A stretch of 27,240 nucleotides of DNA from CBDVBZ01 sp965372355 (GTDB lineage Bacteria; Krumholzibacteriota; Krumholzibacteriia; WVZY01), in contig CBDVBZ010000038.1 in assembly GCA_965372355.1 (NCBI GenBank), positions 1 to 27,240 on the forward strand, written 5' to 3'. The notes below the pieces were generated by a model that saw only the letters and a list, made by a program, of their open reading frames with translations, was not told where the DNA came from and ran no database searches. Every line of letters starts with the position of its first letter. The first letter of the stretch is position 1. Position numbers and translations under genes: made by a program. This document shows, piece after piece, positions 15,607 through 22,952 of this stretch.

Positions 15607-16454
15607 GGGAAATCGAACGATTAAAAGAAGAGATACTGAAGGACTACGAGAGGCTCAACGAGAAGAGTGCGTTTAAGTTTGCATGCCATCCCGGCGTCCC
15701 GTGCTTCAATGACTGCTGCGGAGACATCAACATATTCCTGACCCCGTACGACATCATTCGGTTGAAGAACCACCTCGGGATCACCTCCGGGGAGCTCCTG
15801 TCCAAGTACACGGTCAGCCCCTTCGACAAGAACCTCAAATACCCTGTGATCCTGCTAAAGATGAACGACGACGAGAAGAAAAGCTGTCCGTTTGTCGGTG
15901 GCAAGGGTTGTGGGGTCTACGAGGATCGTCCGTGGGCGTGCCGGATGTATCCGCTGGGTCTGGCCTCGCCAGGCGAGGGCAGCAAGGCGGGGGACGAGGA
16001 GTTCTACTTTATGCTCGAGGATGGGTTCTGCAAGGGGTTCCAGGAGGACCGGAACCTGACAATCGCGGATTGGATCAAAGAGCAGGGGATCGACGAATAC
16101 AACCAGATGGGGGAGGACTTCAAGGAGCTCACCCTGCACAAGTTCTTCCAGGATGGCGGCAACCTGGCTCCCGAGAAGATGGATATGTTCTTTCGCGCGT
16201 GCTACCACATGGACGGCTTCCGTGATTTCCTCTTTGAGACATCGTTTTTCGACAAGTTCGAGGTGGACGATGGGACACGCGAGAAGGTCAAGGAAGACGA
16301 TGTTGAGTTGCTGAAGTTCGGGTACAAGTGGCTGAGATTTGCGATATTCGGAGAGGAAACGCTGCGGGTCAAGAAAGATGTGCTCGAGGCGAAGAAGGCG
16401 CAGATCGAGAAGATGAAGTCTCGGCCGGGGCAGACGCCGCCGGGCGCGAAATAG
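15603..16454 (+). CDS. YkgJ-family CxxCxxCC cysteine-cluster protein
   Basis: The product is 283 residues. The N-terminal third carries the Zn/Fe-chelating pattern: C28, C34, C38, C39 in ACHPGVPCFNDCC, then CPF and CGVYEDRPWACRMYPLG about 60-80 residues later. The C-terminal part is charged, without membrane segments, and rich in phenylalanine and acidic residues (FFRACYHMDGFRDFLFETSFF). The family is annotated as iron- or zinc-chelating, but its cellular role is unknown. It is translationally coupled to the zinc-ribbon gene and lies about 120 bp before a cytochrome b gene. A role in metal-centre insertion for the neighbouring Fe-S proteins is only an inference. Confidence 0.8.
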   Translation: MREIERLKEEILKDYERLNEKSAFKFACHPGVPCFNDCCGDINIFLTPYDIIRLKNHLGITSGELLSKYTVSPFDKNLKYPVILLKMNDDEKKSCPFVGGKGCGVYEDRPWACRMYPLGLASPGEGSKAGDEEFYFMLEDGFCKGFQEDRNLTIADWIKEQGIDEYNQMGEDFKELTLHKFFQDGGNLAPEKMDMFFRACYHMDGFRDFLFETSFFDKFEVDDGTREKVKEDDVELLKFGYKWLRFAIFGEETLRVKKDVLEAKKAQIEKMKSRPGQTPPGAK

Positions 16455-16483
16455 ATGGAGCGCGGAGCTGGAAGGCAGCGCAG

Positions 16484-16535
16484 CGCTCGCCGATTGGGGC
16501 GGACGACCGGAGGCGGCAGCTCAACCGGCGGAGCG
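16484..16535. repeat. Intergenic inverted-repeat element (copy B, short)
   Basis: The left arm CGCTCGCCGATTGGGGC (16484-16500) and right arm AGCTCAACCGGCGGAGCG (16518-16535) are imperfect reverse complements separated by 17 bases. The termini GCCGATTGG and CTCAACCGGC are the same as in the elements at 7957-8068 and 22804-22918. It could form a long hairpin in the leader of the next gene. Confidence 0.6.
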
Positions 16536-16576
16536 AATCTAGAGAGCTACTAACCTGTTGCCAGCGAGGTTCTAAT

Positions 16577-17509
16577 ATGAGTCGGCTGCAGCTTCTGATG
16601 TATGTTGCCTACGCGTTCTTTATCCTGGGCACGGCGTACAGGGCATGGAGGGTGGCGAGAATGCCCGTGCACCTGCGGTGGGATCTTTATCCCATCCCGC
16701 ACGAGAAGGGCAAGGGGCACTACGGCGGGTCGTACTTCGAAGAGACCGACTGGTGGACGAAGCCGGCCGAGGTGTCGATGAGGGCTGAGTTCAAGGAGAT
16801 GGCCAAGGAGATCATCTTTATCCAATCGATGTACCACAACAACCGTCCCCTGTGGTTCTTCTCTTTCCCATTTCATTTTGGGCTCTATATGCTGGTCGTG
16901 TTCGTTCTGCTGATCTTCCTCGGGGCGGTACTCGACCTCGTCGGGATGCCGATCGCCGCCGATGGCAACATCGTAGCCAGACTCCTCTTCTATATTACCG
17001 TACCGTTTGGCACCATCGGATCGGCGCTCGGCGCCATCGGGGCCGTGGGTCTTCTGATCAGCCGGCTGGTGAAGCTGGAGCTGCGGACGACATCGGTGCG
17101 AACAGACTATTTTAATCTCCTTCTTCTCCTGGGCGTGTTTGTGAGCGGGTTGATAGTGTGGGGTACCGAAGACATCTCGTACGCACACGCCCGGGGTTTT
17201 ATTGCCGGTCTGATCTCATTTCAGCCGACGGAGCCGGTGTCCACCGGCGTCGCCACACATTTCGTGCTGGCTGCGGTCTTTATGATCTATTTGCCTTTTA
17301 CACACATGACCCACTTCGTCGGCAAGTACTTCACGTATCACAAGGTTCGTTGGGAGGACACCCGCAACACGCGGGGAAGCAAGCTGGAGGCAAGGATTAA
17401 CGAAGCGCTTGGGTACACGGTGACCTGGTCGGCACCTCATATCAAGACGGGTGGCACCTGGGCTGAAGCGGCAACCGCAACCGAGGAGAGCGCAGAAGAT
17501 GAGCGATAA
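16577..17509 (+). CDS. NarI/DsrM-like membrane cytochrome b (module 1)
   Basis: The product is 310 residues from the ATG at 16577; a longer frame reaches into the upstream gene but its extra 83 residues are out-of-frame-like. About five to six hydrophobic segments are visible, near residues 4-22, 95-125, 135-165, 180-200 and 230-250. Histidines in FHFGLYMLVVFVLL, THFVLAAVF and THMTHFVGKYF are candidate haem b ligands. It resembles the gamma-type cytochrome b partner of HdrD-like proteins (DsrM, TmcC). The next gene overlaps by 11 bp and encodes such an HdrD-like protein, so the two likely form one membrane complex that exchanges electrons with menaquinone. Confidence 0.87.
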   Translation: MSRLQLLMYVAYAFFILGTAYRAWRVARMPVHLRWDLYPIPHEKGKGHYGGSYFEETDWWTKPAEVSMRAEFKEMAKEIIFIQSMYHNNRPLWFFSFPFHFGLYMLVVFVLLIFLGAVLDLVGMPIAADGNIVARLLFYITVPFGTIGSALGAIGAVGLLISRLVKLELRTTSVRTDYFNLLLLLGVFVSGLIVWGTEDISYAHARGFIAGLISFQPTEPVSTGVATHFVLAAVFMIYLPFTHMTHFVGKYFTYHKVRWEDTRNTRGSKLEARINEALGYTVTWSAPHIKTGGTWAEAATATEESAEDER

Positions 17510-19121
17510 GAAGAAAAAGACGATCACCATCAAAGACTTCTGCCACAAGGACGGCCAGCTCGTCGAATTGGATACGACCGAGTTTCCGCCACTGCCGCCT
17601 CCGTACGACAAGCTCGATCTGTTGCCGAAGATCTCGACCATAAAGGACGAGCTCAAGGAGAAGTACGAGACCGATCTCGACGGGGTGTCGGCGGTGAAGT
17701 TCCCGCGGCCGGAGACCGAGGAAGAAAAACGGGAGCTCGTCGAGAAATTCCTCTCCGGTCTGAAAAAGCTCTTCGAGGCGCAGAACAACTGGAGCTTTAT
17801 GCAGCCTCTCTTTCTCACCTTGGAGTACTGCGCGAAATGCCAGACCTGTGCATCCGCCTGTCCGATCTATAACGAGTCGGGTAAACAGGACATCTATCGC
17901 CCGACCTTTCGGGCGGAGGTCCTGCGACGGTTGTACAAGAACTATGTGAGGAAGGGTGGCAGGCTCATGGCGAAGATCAGCGGCGATGAGATCGACGCCA
18001 CATGGACGATGGTCGCGCGTATCATGGAGCTGTGTTATCGCTGTACGATCTGCCGCCGCTGCGCGCAGACCTGCCCGATCGGTGTCGACAACGGACTGGT
18101 GACACGCGAGCTGCGCAAGATCTTTAGCCAGGAGATGGGCATCACGATCGAGCCGCTCCACAAGAAGGGCTCGCTACAGCAGCTCAAGTCGGGGTCGTCG
18201 ACCGGGATGACGCCGGCGGCCTTTCTCGACAACGTCGAGTTTCTCGAGGAGGAGGTTGAAGAGCGCACCGGGATGAAGTTCAAATGGCCGATGGACAAGG
18301 CGGGGAGCGATATCCTGCTCATCCACAACGCGGGCGAGTACCTGTCGTGGCCGGAAAACCCGGAGGCGTTTGCGATCATCATGGAGAAGGCGGGGATCGA
18401 CTATACGCTTTCGAGCGAGCTGCTCGGCTATGACAGCGTCAACTACGGCGTGTGGTACGACGACGTGCAGTTCGCCAAGGTCGCGCTCAAACACGCCCAG
18501 ATCGCCAAAGATCTCGGTGTCAAAAAGATCGTTCTCGGTGAGTGCGGCCACGCCCACAAGGCGCTGACCGTCATCGCGGACCGTATTTTTACGGGCGATT
18601 TCAACATCCCGCGTGAGAGCTCGCTGACGCTGCTCCACGAGATCGTCAAGAACGGTGTGCTCAAGCTGGATCCGTCGCGAAACGACGATATCGAAGTAAC
18701 GCTGCACGACCCCTGCAACCTGGTGCGTTTGATGGGCATCGTCGAGCCGCAACGACAGGTCATAAAAGCGGTTTGCAACAACTTCCGTGAGATGACGCCG
18801 CACGGCGTGCACAACTATTGCTGTGGGGGTGGCAGCGGTTTTGCGATCACGACGAACACGAATTTCAACGAGTGGCGCGATATCGTTTCGGGCCGTGCGA
18901 AACTGCGTCAGATACTCGACGTCTTCCAGGACACCCTGGAGCCGGAACAAAAGAAATACGTGTGTGCGCCATGCTCGAACTGCAAGGGCGCGATGCGCGA
19001 TATGTTCAGGACGTACGGTCTCTTCGAGAGGTGCAACATCCTCTACGGAGGTCTCGTCGAACTGATCGTCAACGCAATGACCGATATTGAGGAACCCTTC
19101 CTCGAGTGGGATTTTCACTAA
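17499..19121 (+). CDS. HdrD/DsrK-like iron-sulfur oxidoreductase (module 1)
   Basis: The product is 540 residues from the ATG at 17499, the same length as the DsrK in this window. It has two ferredoxin motifs (CAKCQTCASACPIY from Cys111, and CYRCTICRRCAQTCPIG), then HdrD-like halves with VLGECGHAHKAL, DPCNLVRLMG, YCCGGGSGFAI and CAPCSNCKGAMRD. Both CCG-type sites that hold a catalytic cluster are kept, so a disulfide or related thiol substrate in the cytoplasm is plausible. Homologous roles are known for DsrK, HmcF and TmcB. The upstream cytochrome b gene overlaps it and a receiver gene follows at 8 bp. The true substrate is unknown; DsrC is one candidate. Confidence 0.87.
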   Translation: MSDKKKKTITIKDFCHKDGQLVELDTTEFPPLPPPYDKLDLLPKISTIKDELKEKYETDLDGVSAVKFPRPETEEEKRELVEKFLSGLKKLFEAQNNWSFMQPLFLTLEYCAKCQTCASACPIYNESGKQDIYRPTFRAEVLRRLYKNYVRKGGRLMAKISGDEIDATWTMVARIMELCYRCTICRRCAQTCPIGVDNGLVTRELRKIFSQEMGITIEPLHKKGSLQQLKSGSSTGMTPAAFLDNVEFLEEEVEERTGMKFKWPMDKAGSDILLIHNAGEYLSWPENPEAFAIIMEKAGIDYTLSSELLGYDSVNYGVWYDDVQFAKVALKHAQIAKDLGVKKIVLGECGHAHKALTVIADRIFTGDFNIPRESSLTLLHEIVKNGVLKLDPSRNDDIEVTLHDPCNLVRLMGIVEPQRQVIKAVCNNFREMTPHGVHNYCCGGGSGFAITTNTNFNEWRDIVSGRAKLRQILDVFQDTLEPEQKKYVCAPCSNCKGAMRDMFRTYGLFERCNILYGGLVELIVNAMTDIEEPFLEWDFH

Positions 19122-19129
19122 AAGAGGGG

Positions 19130-19510
19130 ATGAAGGTGGCCAAGAAAATTCTGATTGTGGATGACGAAGCCGATGTCAGGACGTATCTGGAAGTCCTTTT
19201 CACTGAGAACGGCTACGAGACGGCGACCGCCGTCGACGGCGATGTGGCGATGGCCAAGGCGAGGGAATTCAAGCCGGATCTGATCACACTCGACATCATC
19301 ATGCCTCATGAGACCGGTCAGAAGTTCTATCGCCGGGTGGTCAAGGACGCTGAGTTCTCGAAGACGCCCGTCATCATCTGTACGGGGATGGAGCGGTTCA
19401 GGGATCTGTTCCAGCGTGACCATCGGACGATGCCCAAACCGTTTGGCTTTATCGAAAAGCCGATCGACAAGGAACTGCTTCTGGGGAAGGTCAAGGAAGC
19501 GATCGGGTAG
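19130..19510 (+). CDS. Stand-alone CheY-like response regulator (Rrf1-like)
   Basis: The product is about 126 residues and is only a receiver domain. KKILIVDDEADVRTYLE holds the acidic pocket, Asp55 in LITLDIIMP is the phosphorylation site, and a Thr (ICTG) and Lys (IEKPID) complete the active site. There is no output domain. A GTG at 19136 (start MAKKILIV) has better spacing from GAGGGG than the ATG at 19130. Its closest relative in the window is the receiver fused to the HdrD-like protein at 21010-22773. In the D. vulgaris hmc operon a similar receiver gene, rrf1, follows the HdrD-like hmcF. It is likely phosphorylated by the kinase at 22953-24398. Confidence 0.87.
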   Translation: MKVAKKILIVDDEADVRTYLEVLFTENGYETATAVDGDVAMAKAREFKPDLITLDIIMPHETGQKFYRRVVKDAEFSKTPVIICTGMERFRDLFQRDHRTMPKPFGFIEKPIDKELLLGKVKEAIG

Positions 19511-19576
19511 CCCAGGTTGTCCGGACCGGTCGGTGCGCGTGAACACAGCGGCTGCGGGCGGACAGAGTTCTTCAAG

Positions 19577-19619
19577 ACAGCGACGTAATGTGTTGGGGGA
19601 TGATACGTTACGGCGCTGT
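19577..19619 (+). terminator. Hairpin terminator of module 1
   Basis: CAGCGACGTAATGT (19578-19591) pairs with ACGTTACGGCGCTG (19605-19618) with two mismatches, plus one closing A-T pair, over a 13-base loop. TTCTGTTTCTT follows. It lies about 70 bp past the receiver gene and ahead of the rrf2 promoter region. Confidence 0.6.
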
Positions 19620-19652
19620 TCTGTTTCTTGACATAAATCACACATATTCCGA

Positions 19653-19710
19653 TTGAAATCGTAGGTTTTAGTGCTAAATTAGCTAAGAAGGCTAGTGAAA
19701 ACTATCACAA
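19653..19710 (+). promoter_or_regulatory. Promoter and operators of the rrf2-type gene
   Basis: TTGAAA (19653-19658) and TAAATT (19675-19680) with a 16-base spacer form a candidate promoter. A palindrome TTTAG-TG-CTAAA (19667-19678) and the adjacent TTAGCTAA (19679-19686) cover the -10, a place where an Rrf2 protein could repress its own gene. Just downstream, TAGTGAAAACTATCACAA (19693-19710) matches TTGTGA-N6-TCACAA at 11 of 12 fixed bases, the same type as the two operators upstream of sat. It ends 3 bases before the AGGAGG ribosome-binding site. Confidence 0.5.
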
Positions 19711-19731
19711 GCCAGGAGGAAGGTGCCCTCG

Positions 19732-20214
19732 ATGAAACTCTCCACACGCGCCAGATACGCCCTGCGGATGATGGTGGCCGTGGCCCGCATCACCAATGGT
19801 AACGGACTGGTCAGTCTCAACAAGGTCTCGGCCGAGACCAAGATCTCGAGACGCTATCTCGAACAACTTGTCATCGGTCTCAAGAACGGTGCTCTGATTC
19901 GCGGCAAGAGCGGCAAGGGTGGCGGCTATGCGCTTGCCAAACCGGCCAAAGAGATCAGAATCCGCCAGATCATCGAGGCCGCCATTGGGCCGATCAACAT
20001 CGTTGACTGCGTGCTCGACCCTGAGATGTGCATGAAGGCGGATGACTGCGAGTGCCGGATGCTCTATCACCTGATCAACGAGCGGATCAGAACGGTGCTC
20101 GACGACCTCGTCCTGGACGACCTCGTCAACAAGGGCCCGCTGGAGGAAATGGTGATGGCGCTCGGCACGGCGCCCGCGAGCGGGTCGTCGAGCGGTAAAA
20201 GGAGTCTTTGTTGA
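19732..20214 (+). CDS. Rrf2-family Fe-S-type transcriptional repressor
   Basis: The product is 160 residues from the ATG at 19732, with AGGAGGAAGG about 9 bases upstream. The N-terminus MKLSTRARYALRMMVAVA and the winged-helix stretch ISRRYLEQLVIGLKNGALI are typical of Rrf2/IscR. The wing holds GKSGKGGGYALAKP. Three cysteines, C93, C100 and C106, are spaced like the [2Fe-2S] ligands of IscR and NsrR, and a fourth, C108, is adjacent. So it probably senses redox state, iron or NO. In D. vulgaris, Rrf2 represses the hmc operon, whose E and F genes resemble the cytochrome b and HdrD genes on either side here. It likely controls this duplicated module and possibly itself. Confidence 0.9.
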   Translation: MKLSTRARYALRMMVAVARITNGNGLVSLNKVSAETKISRRYLEQLVIGLKNGALIRGKSGKGGGYALAKPAKEIRIRQIIEAAIGPINIVDCVLDPEMCMKADDCECRMLYHLINERIRTVLDDLVLDDLVNKGPLEEMVMALGTAPASGSSSGKRSLC

Positions 20215-20290
20215 TCGATTTCAAACCAAGGGAAGTGCCTGTTTTGACGGGCCGCGCGATTTGGACTTACGATACGTACGGAGGTGTCAT

Positions 20291-20974
20291 ATGCCTGCAA
20301 CGTTAAACTGGGATGAACTGATGCCGTTCACCCACTTTCTCGTTCACACCCTGCATTACATCGCCCTGGCGTTCATGGTGGTGGCGTATACGATCAAGAT
20401 ACGGGGGTACATGAAAAAGCCGGCCGCCATGGAAGGGACGGTGGGTAAGGGAGACCCTGGCAAGGCGATCCGCTACTCGTTCTTTACGCTTGCGAAGCCG
20501 ATGGAAATGGAGAGCACGCGAAAGCACTTTGGGCGATATGTCGAATTCGTACTCTTTCATATCGCGATGGCCGTGGGTATCGGCGTGGCGTTTACGATGC
20601 CGTGGGCGCACGCCTCGATGACAAGCCCGGTTGTCGTTTACGGGCAGCAGATTGTCTTTGGTCTCGCAGCCCTGATCGGTATCAGCCGGCTCGTGCGTCG
20701 CGTCGCGGACCCGGCGATGCGGGCCATCAGCTCGCCCGACGATTACTTCTGTCTCGTTCTTTTGACGGCCTGGATGGTCACCGGCGTCGTGGCGGCGCCG
20801 CAGACCAGCGAGGCCTGGCTACTGTCCTTTTTCTCGCTGGCGACGTTCTTCCTTTTCTATGTGCCGTTCAGCAAGATATCGCACTATGTGTGCTGGCCCT
20901 TCATGCGCTACTACATGGGCAAGCACTTTGGGCATAGAGGGGTTTATCCAAAGAAACGTATCGCTGGAGCCTAG
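20291..20974 (+). CDS. HmcE/NarI-like membrane cytochrome b (module 2)
   Basis: The product is 227 residues, near the size of HmcE and shorter than the module 1 cytochrome. GGAGGTG lies about 6 bases before the ATG at 20291. Five hydrophobic segments are visible (near 12-34, 75-97, 105-130, 150-170 and 177-198). Candidate haem histidines are in HTLHYIALAFMVV, FHIAMAVGIG and KISHYVCWPF. The C-terminal motif FYVPFSKISHYVCWPF is like that of DsrM (PFSKLMHLGG) and QmoC (MPYSKFAHMF). It probably anchors the HdrD-like protein encoded 35 bp downstream and connects it with menaquinone. Confidence 0.85.
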   Translation: MPATLNWDELMPFTHFLVHTLHYIALAFMVVAYTIKIRGYMKKPAAMEGTVGKGDPGKAIRYSFFTLAKPMEMESTRKHFGRYVEFVLFHIAMAVGIGVAFTMPWAHASMTSPVVVYGQQIVFGLAALIGISRLVRRVADPAMRAISSPDDYFCLVLLTAWMVTGVVAAPQTSEAWLLSFFSLATFFLFYVPFSKISHYVCWPFMRYYMGKHFGHRGVYPKKRIAGA

Positions 20975-21009
20975 GGCACACGCCACCGAGTATTGGAGGA
21001 GGATCAGGA

Positions 21010-22773
21010 ATGGCCACATCAGAAAAAGCAAAGAAGTTTAACGAGTTCTTCAAACAACGGCTCAACCGACAGCATGTTTTCTCGCTGGCCTCCTGTGCTC
21101 ACTGCGGGATGTGTAACGACAGCTGTCACTACTTTCTCGCCGAGAAGGATCCCAAGATGACGCCCGCCTACAAGGCGGATCGGGTGCGCAGTATCTACAA
21201 GGGGTTCTATGACTGGGTTGGCAAGGTCATGCCCTTTTGGGTGGGAGCACGGACGATCAAAACGGACGAGGATCTCGAAGAGCTCAAAGACTTCTTCTTT
21301 GGCGCCTGTACGGGTTGCCGCCGCTGCACAATCAACTGTCCGTTTGGTGTCGATATGGCGGCCATCGTCGGGCTGACACGCAGCTGTCTCATCGATGCCG
21401 GTGTTGCGCCCGAGGGCATCACGACCGTCATGAAGGACCAGTGGGAGACGGGCAACCAGATGGCGATCAGCTCCGAGGACTATCTGGAGACGCTCGAGTG
21501 GGTCGAGGAAGAGATGCAGATGGAGCTCGGTGATACGAACTTCAAGGTGCCGATCGACAAGGAGGGGGCGGATTTCGTCTTCGTGATCAACCCGCGCGAG
21601 ATCAAGTACAACCCTCTGTCACTCCAGGCGGCATTCAAGATCTTTCACGTGGCCGGTCTCGACTGGACGATGGGATCAACGGGGTGGGACAACACGAACT
21701 TCGGTCTCTTTTCGGGCAAACCCGATCTCGGTGGTCACATGGGCAATCTCGCCTACGACCACGCCAAAAAGCTCGGCGTCAAGCGCATGGTCGTTTCGGA
21801 ATGTGGGCACGGGCTCCGGTCGACCAAGTGGGAGGCCCCCAACTGGGGCAAGGCCAACCCGCTCCCGTTCGAGATTATCTCGATCCTCGAGCTGATGGTC
21901 GATCTGATCAGCTCGGGCGAGATCATTCTCGACCCGCGTAAAAACCCGCTGCCCGTGACGTATCACGATCCGTGCAACCTGTCGCGCTCCGGCGGTTTGA
22001 CCGAGGAGCCGCGTTACTGTCTCAAGAATGCGTGCATGGATTTTCGTGAGATGACACCGAACCGCGCCGATTCGTACTGCTGCACCGGCGGTGGCGGGGC
22101 GATGTCGATGTCCGAATACGCGGGGCGCCGCTTGAGTGTGGCCGGGACCAAGGCCGATCAGATCAGGGACACGGGAGCGCACCAGGTGTCGACAGCCTGT
22201 CACAACTGTGTCGACGGTCTGACCGATCTCATCAAGCACTACGATGTCAAGGCCGAGCAGGGCAACGGCAAGGAGACCTGGCTCCCCGTAAAGAATGTCT
22301 GCGAGTTCGTCGCGGATGCCATCGTCATAGAGAAGACACTCCCGGTGCGAGAGCCCCGCAAGCGGATCCCGATGGAGGTCAAGCGGGTACTCGTGGTCGA
22401 CGACCAGCCCGATGTGGTTGCGTATCTCGAAGCGCTGCTCCAGGACAACGGGTATGAAGTGGTTACGGCCTACGACGGCACCGAGGGTATCGAGAAGGCG
22501 AAGGAGACTCGGCCGGATCTGATCACGCTGGATGTTACGATGCCGGGCAAATCCGGTGTGGCGGTGTTCCACGAGATCCGGAACACACCGGAGATCGAGA
22601 ACACACCGATCTTTATCATCACCGGTGTGATCGACTTCCGGCAGCTGATGTATCAGCGCACCGTCCAGGCGCCCGAGGGATTTATGCAGAAACCGATCAA
22701 CGAAAATGTGTTTCTCATGACCGTCGATCGACTGACGGGGGCGAGGGAGCCTACAGGGGTAACGGAGCAATAG
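21010..22773 (+). CDS. HdrD-like iron-sulfur oxidoreductase fused to a C-terminal receiver domain (module 2)
   Basis: The product is 587 residues and has two units. Residues 1 to about 450 are HdrD/DsrK-like: CAHCGMCNDSCHYF from Cys29, CTGCRRCTINCPFG, VVSECGHGLRS, DPCNLSRSGG, YCCTGGGGAMS and ACHNCVDGLTD. From residue 455 (MEVKRVLVVDDQPDVVAYLE) a complete CheY-type receiver follows, with Asp508 in LITLDVTMP as the phosphorylation site and QKPIN supplying the lysine. The linker is short (VREPRKRIP). The receiver resembles the free one at 19130-19510, so the fusion probably arose by stop-codon loss after duplication of an HdrD-receiver gene pair. The frame is unbroken. This would place a phospho-switch on the catalytic subunit. 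GGAGGAGG lies upstream of the ATG. Confidence 0.9.
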   Translation: MATSEKAKKFNEFFKQRLNRQHVFSLASCAHCGMCNDSCHYFLAEKDPKMTPAYKADRVRSIYKGFYDWVGKVMPFWVGARTIKTDEDLEELKDFFFGACTGCRRCTINCPFGVDMAAIVGLTRSCLIDAGVAPEGITTVMKDQWETGNQMAISSEDYLETLEWVEEEMQMELGDTNFKVPIDKEGADFVFVINPREIKYNPLSLQAAFKIFHVAGLDWTMGSTGWDNTNFGLFSGKPDLGGHMGNLAYDHAKKLGVKRMVVSECGHGLRSTKWEAPNWGKANPLPFEIISILELMVDLISSGEIILDPRKNPLPVTYHDPCNLSRSGGLTEEPRYCLKNACMDFREMTPNRADSYCCTGGGGAMSMSEYAGRRLSVAGTKADQIRDTGAHQVSTACHNCVDGLTDLIKHYDVKAEQGNGKETWLPVKNVCEFVADAIVIEKTLPVREPRKRIPMEVKRVLVVDDQPDVVAYLEALLQDNGYEVVTAYDGTEGIEKAKETRPDLITLDVTMPGKSGVAVFHEIRNTPEIENTPIFIITGVIDFRQLMYQRTVQAPEGFMQKPINENVFLMTVDRLTGAREPTGVTEQ

Positions 22774-22803
22774 ATAACGCTGACCTTTTGAGCAGCGCTA
22801 TTT
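22774..22803 (+). terminator. Weak hairpin terminator after the HdrD-receiver gene
   Basis: ATAACGCTG (22774-22782) pairs with CAGCGCTAT (22793-22801), one mismatch, 10-base loop, ending in TTT. It begins immediately after the stop codon. The histidine kinase may therefore have partly independent transcription. Confidence 0.45.
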
Positions 22804-22918
22804 GCGCCGATTGGAGCTGACGTCCTGTTGGGGCGCCGCTCAAGCGGCACGGGGCGAATGGGTTGTAACACACCCGCCTGCTGAGCCGACGCTCTCGTGG
22901 TCGCAGTTCAACCGGCGC
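22804..22918. repeat. Intergenic inverted-repeat element (copy C)
   Basis: The left end GCGCCGATTGGAGCT (22804-22818) and right end AGTTCAACCGGCGC (22905-22918) are imperfect reverse complements, and match the termini of the elements at 7957-8068 and 16484-16535. A perfect internal hairpin GCCGC-TCAA-GCGGC lies at 22835-22848. It fills most of the 179-bp gap before the kinase gene; no reading frame is seen. Confidence 0.6.
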
Positions 22919-22952
22919 GGGGATGCGCGTTTTGTAAACAGAACGGGGTACT

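Noticed and set aside
19626..19643. Another Rex/HcpR-like site upstream of the rrf2 promoter
   Set aside because: TCTTGA-N6-TCACAC matches only 9 of 12 fixed bases; the site at 19693-19710 is much better.
22340..22400. Possible sequencing frameshift joining an HdrD-like gene and a receiver gene
   Set aside because: The two parts share one unbroken frame with normal codon use, and the linker is plausible. Fusion by loss of a stop codon is simpler, though raw reads should confirm it.
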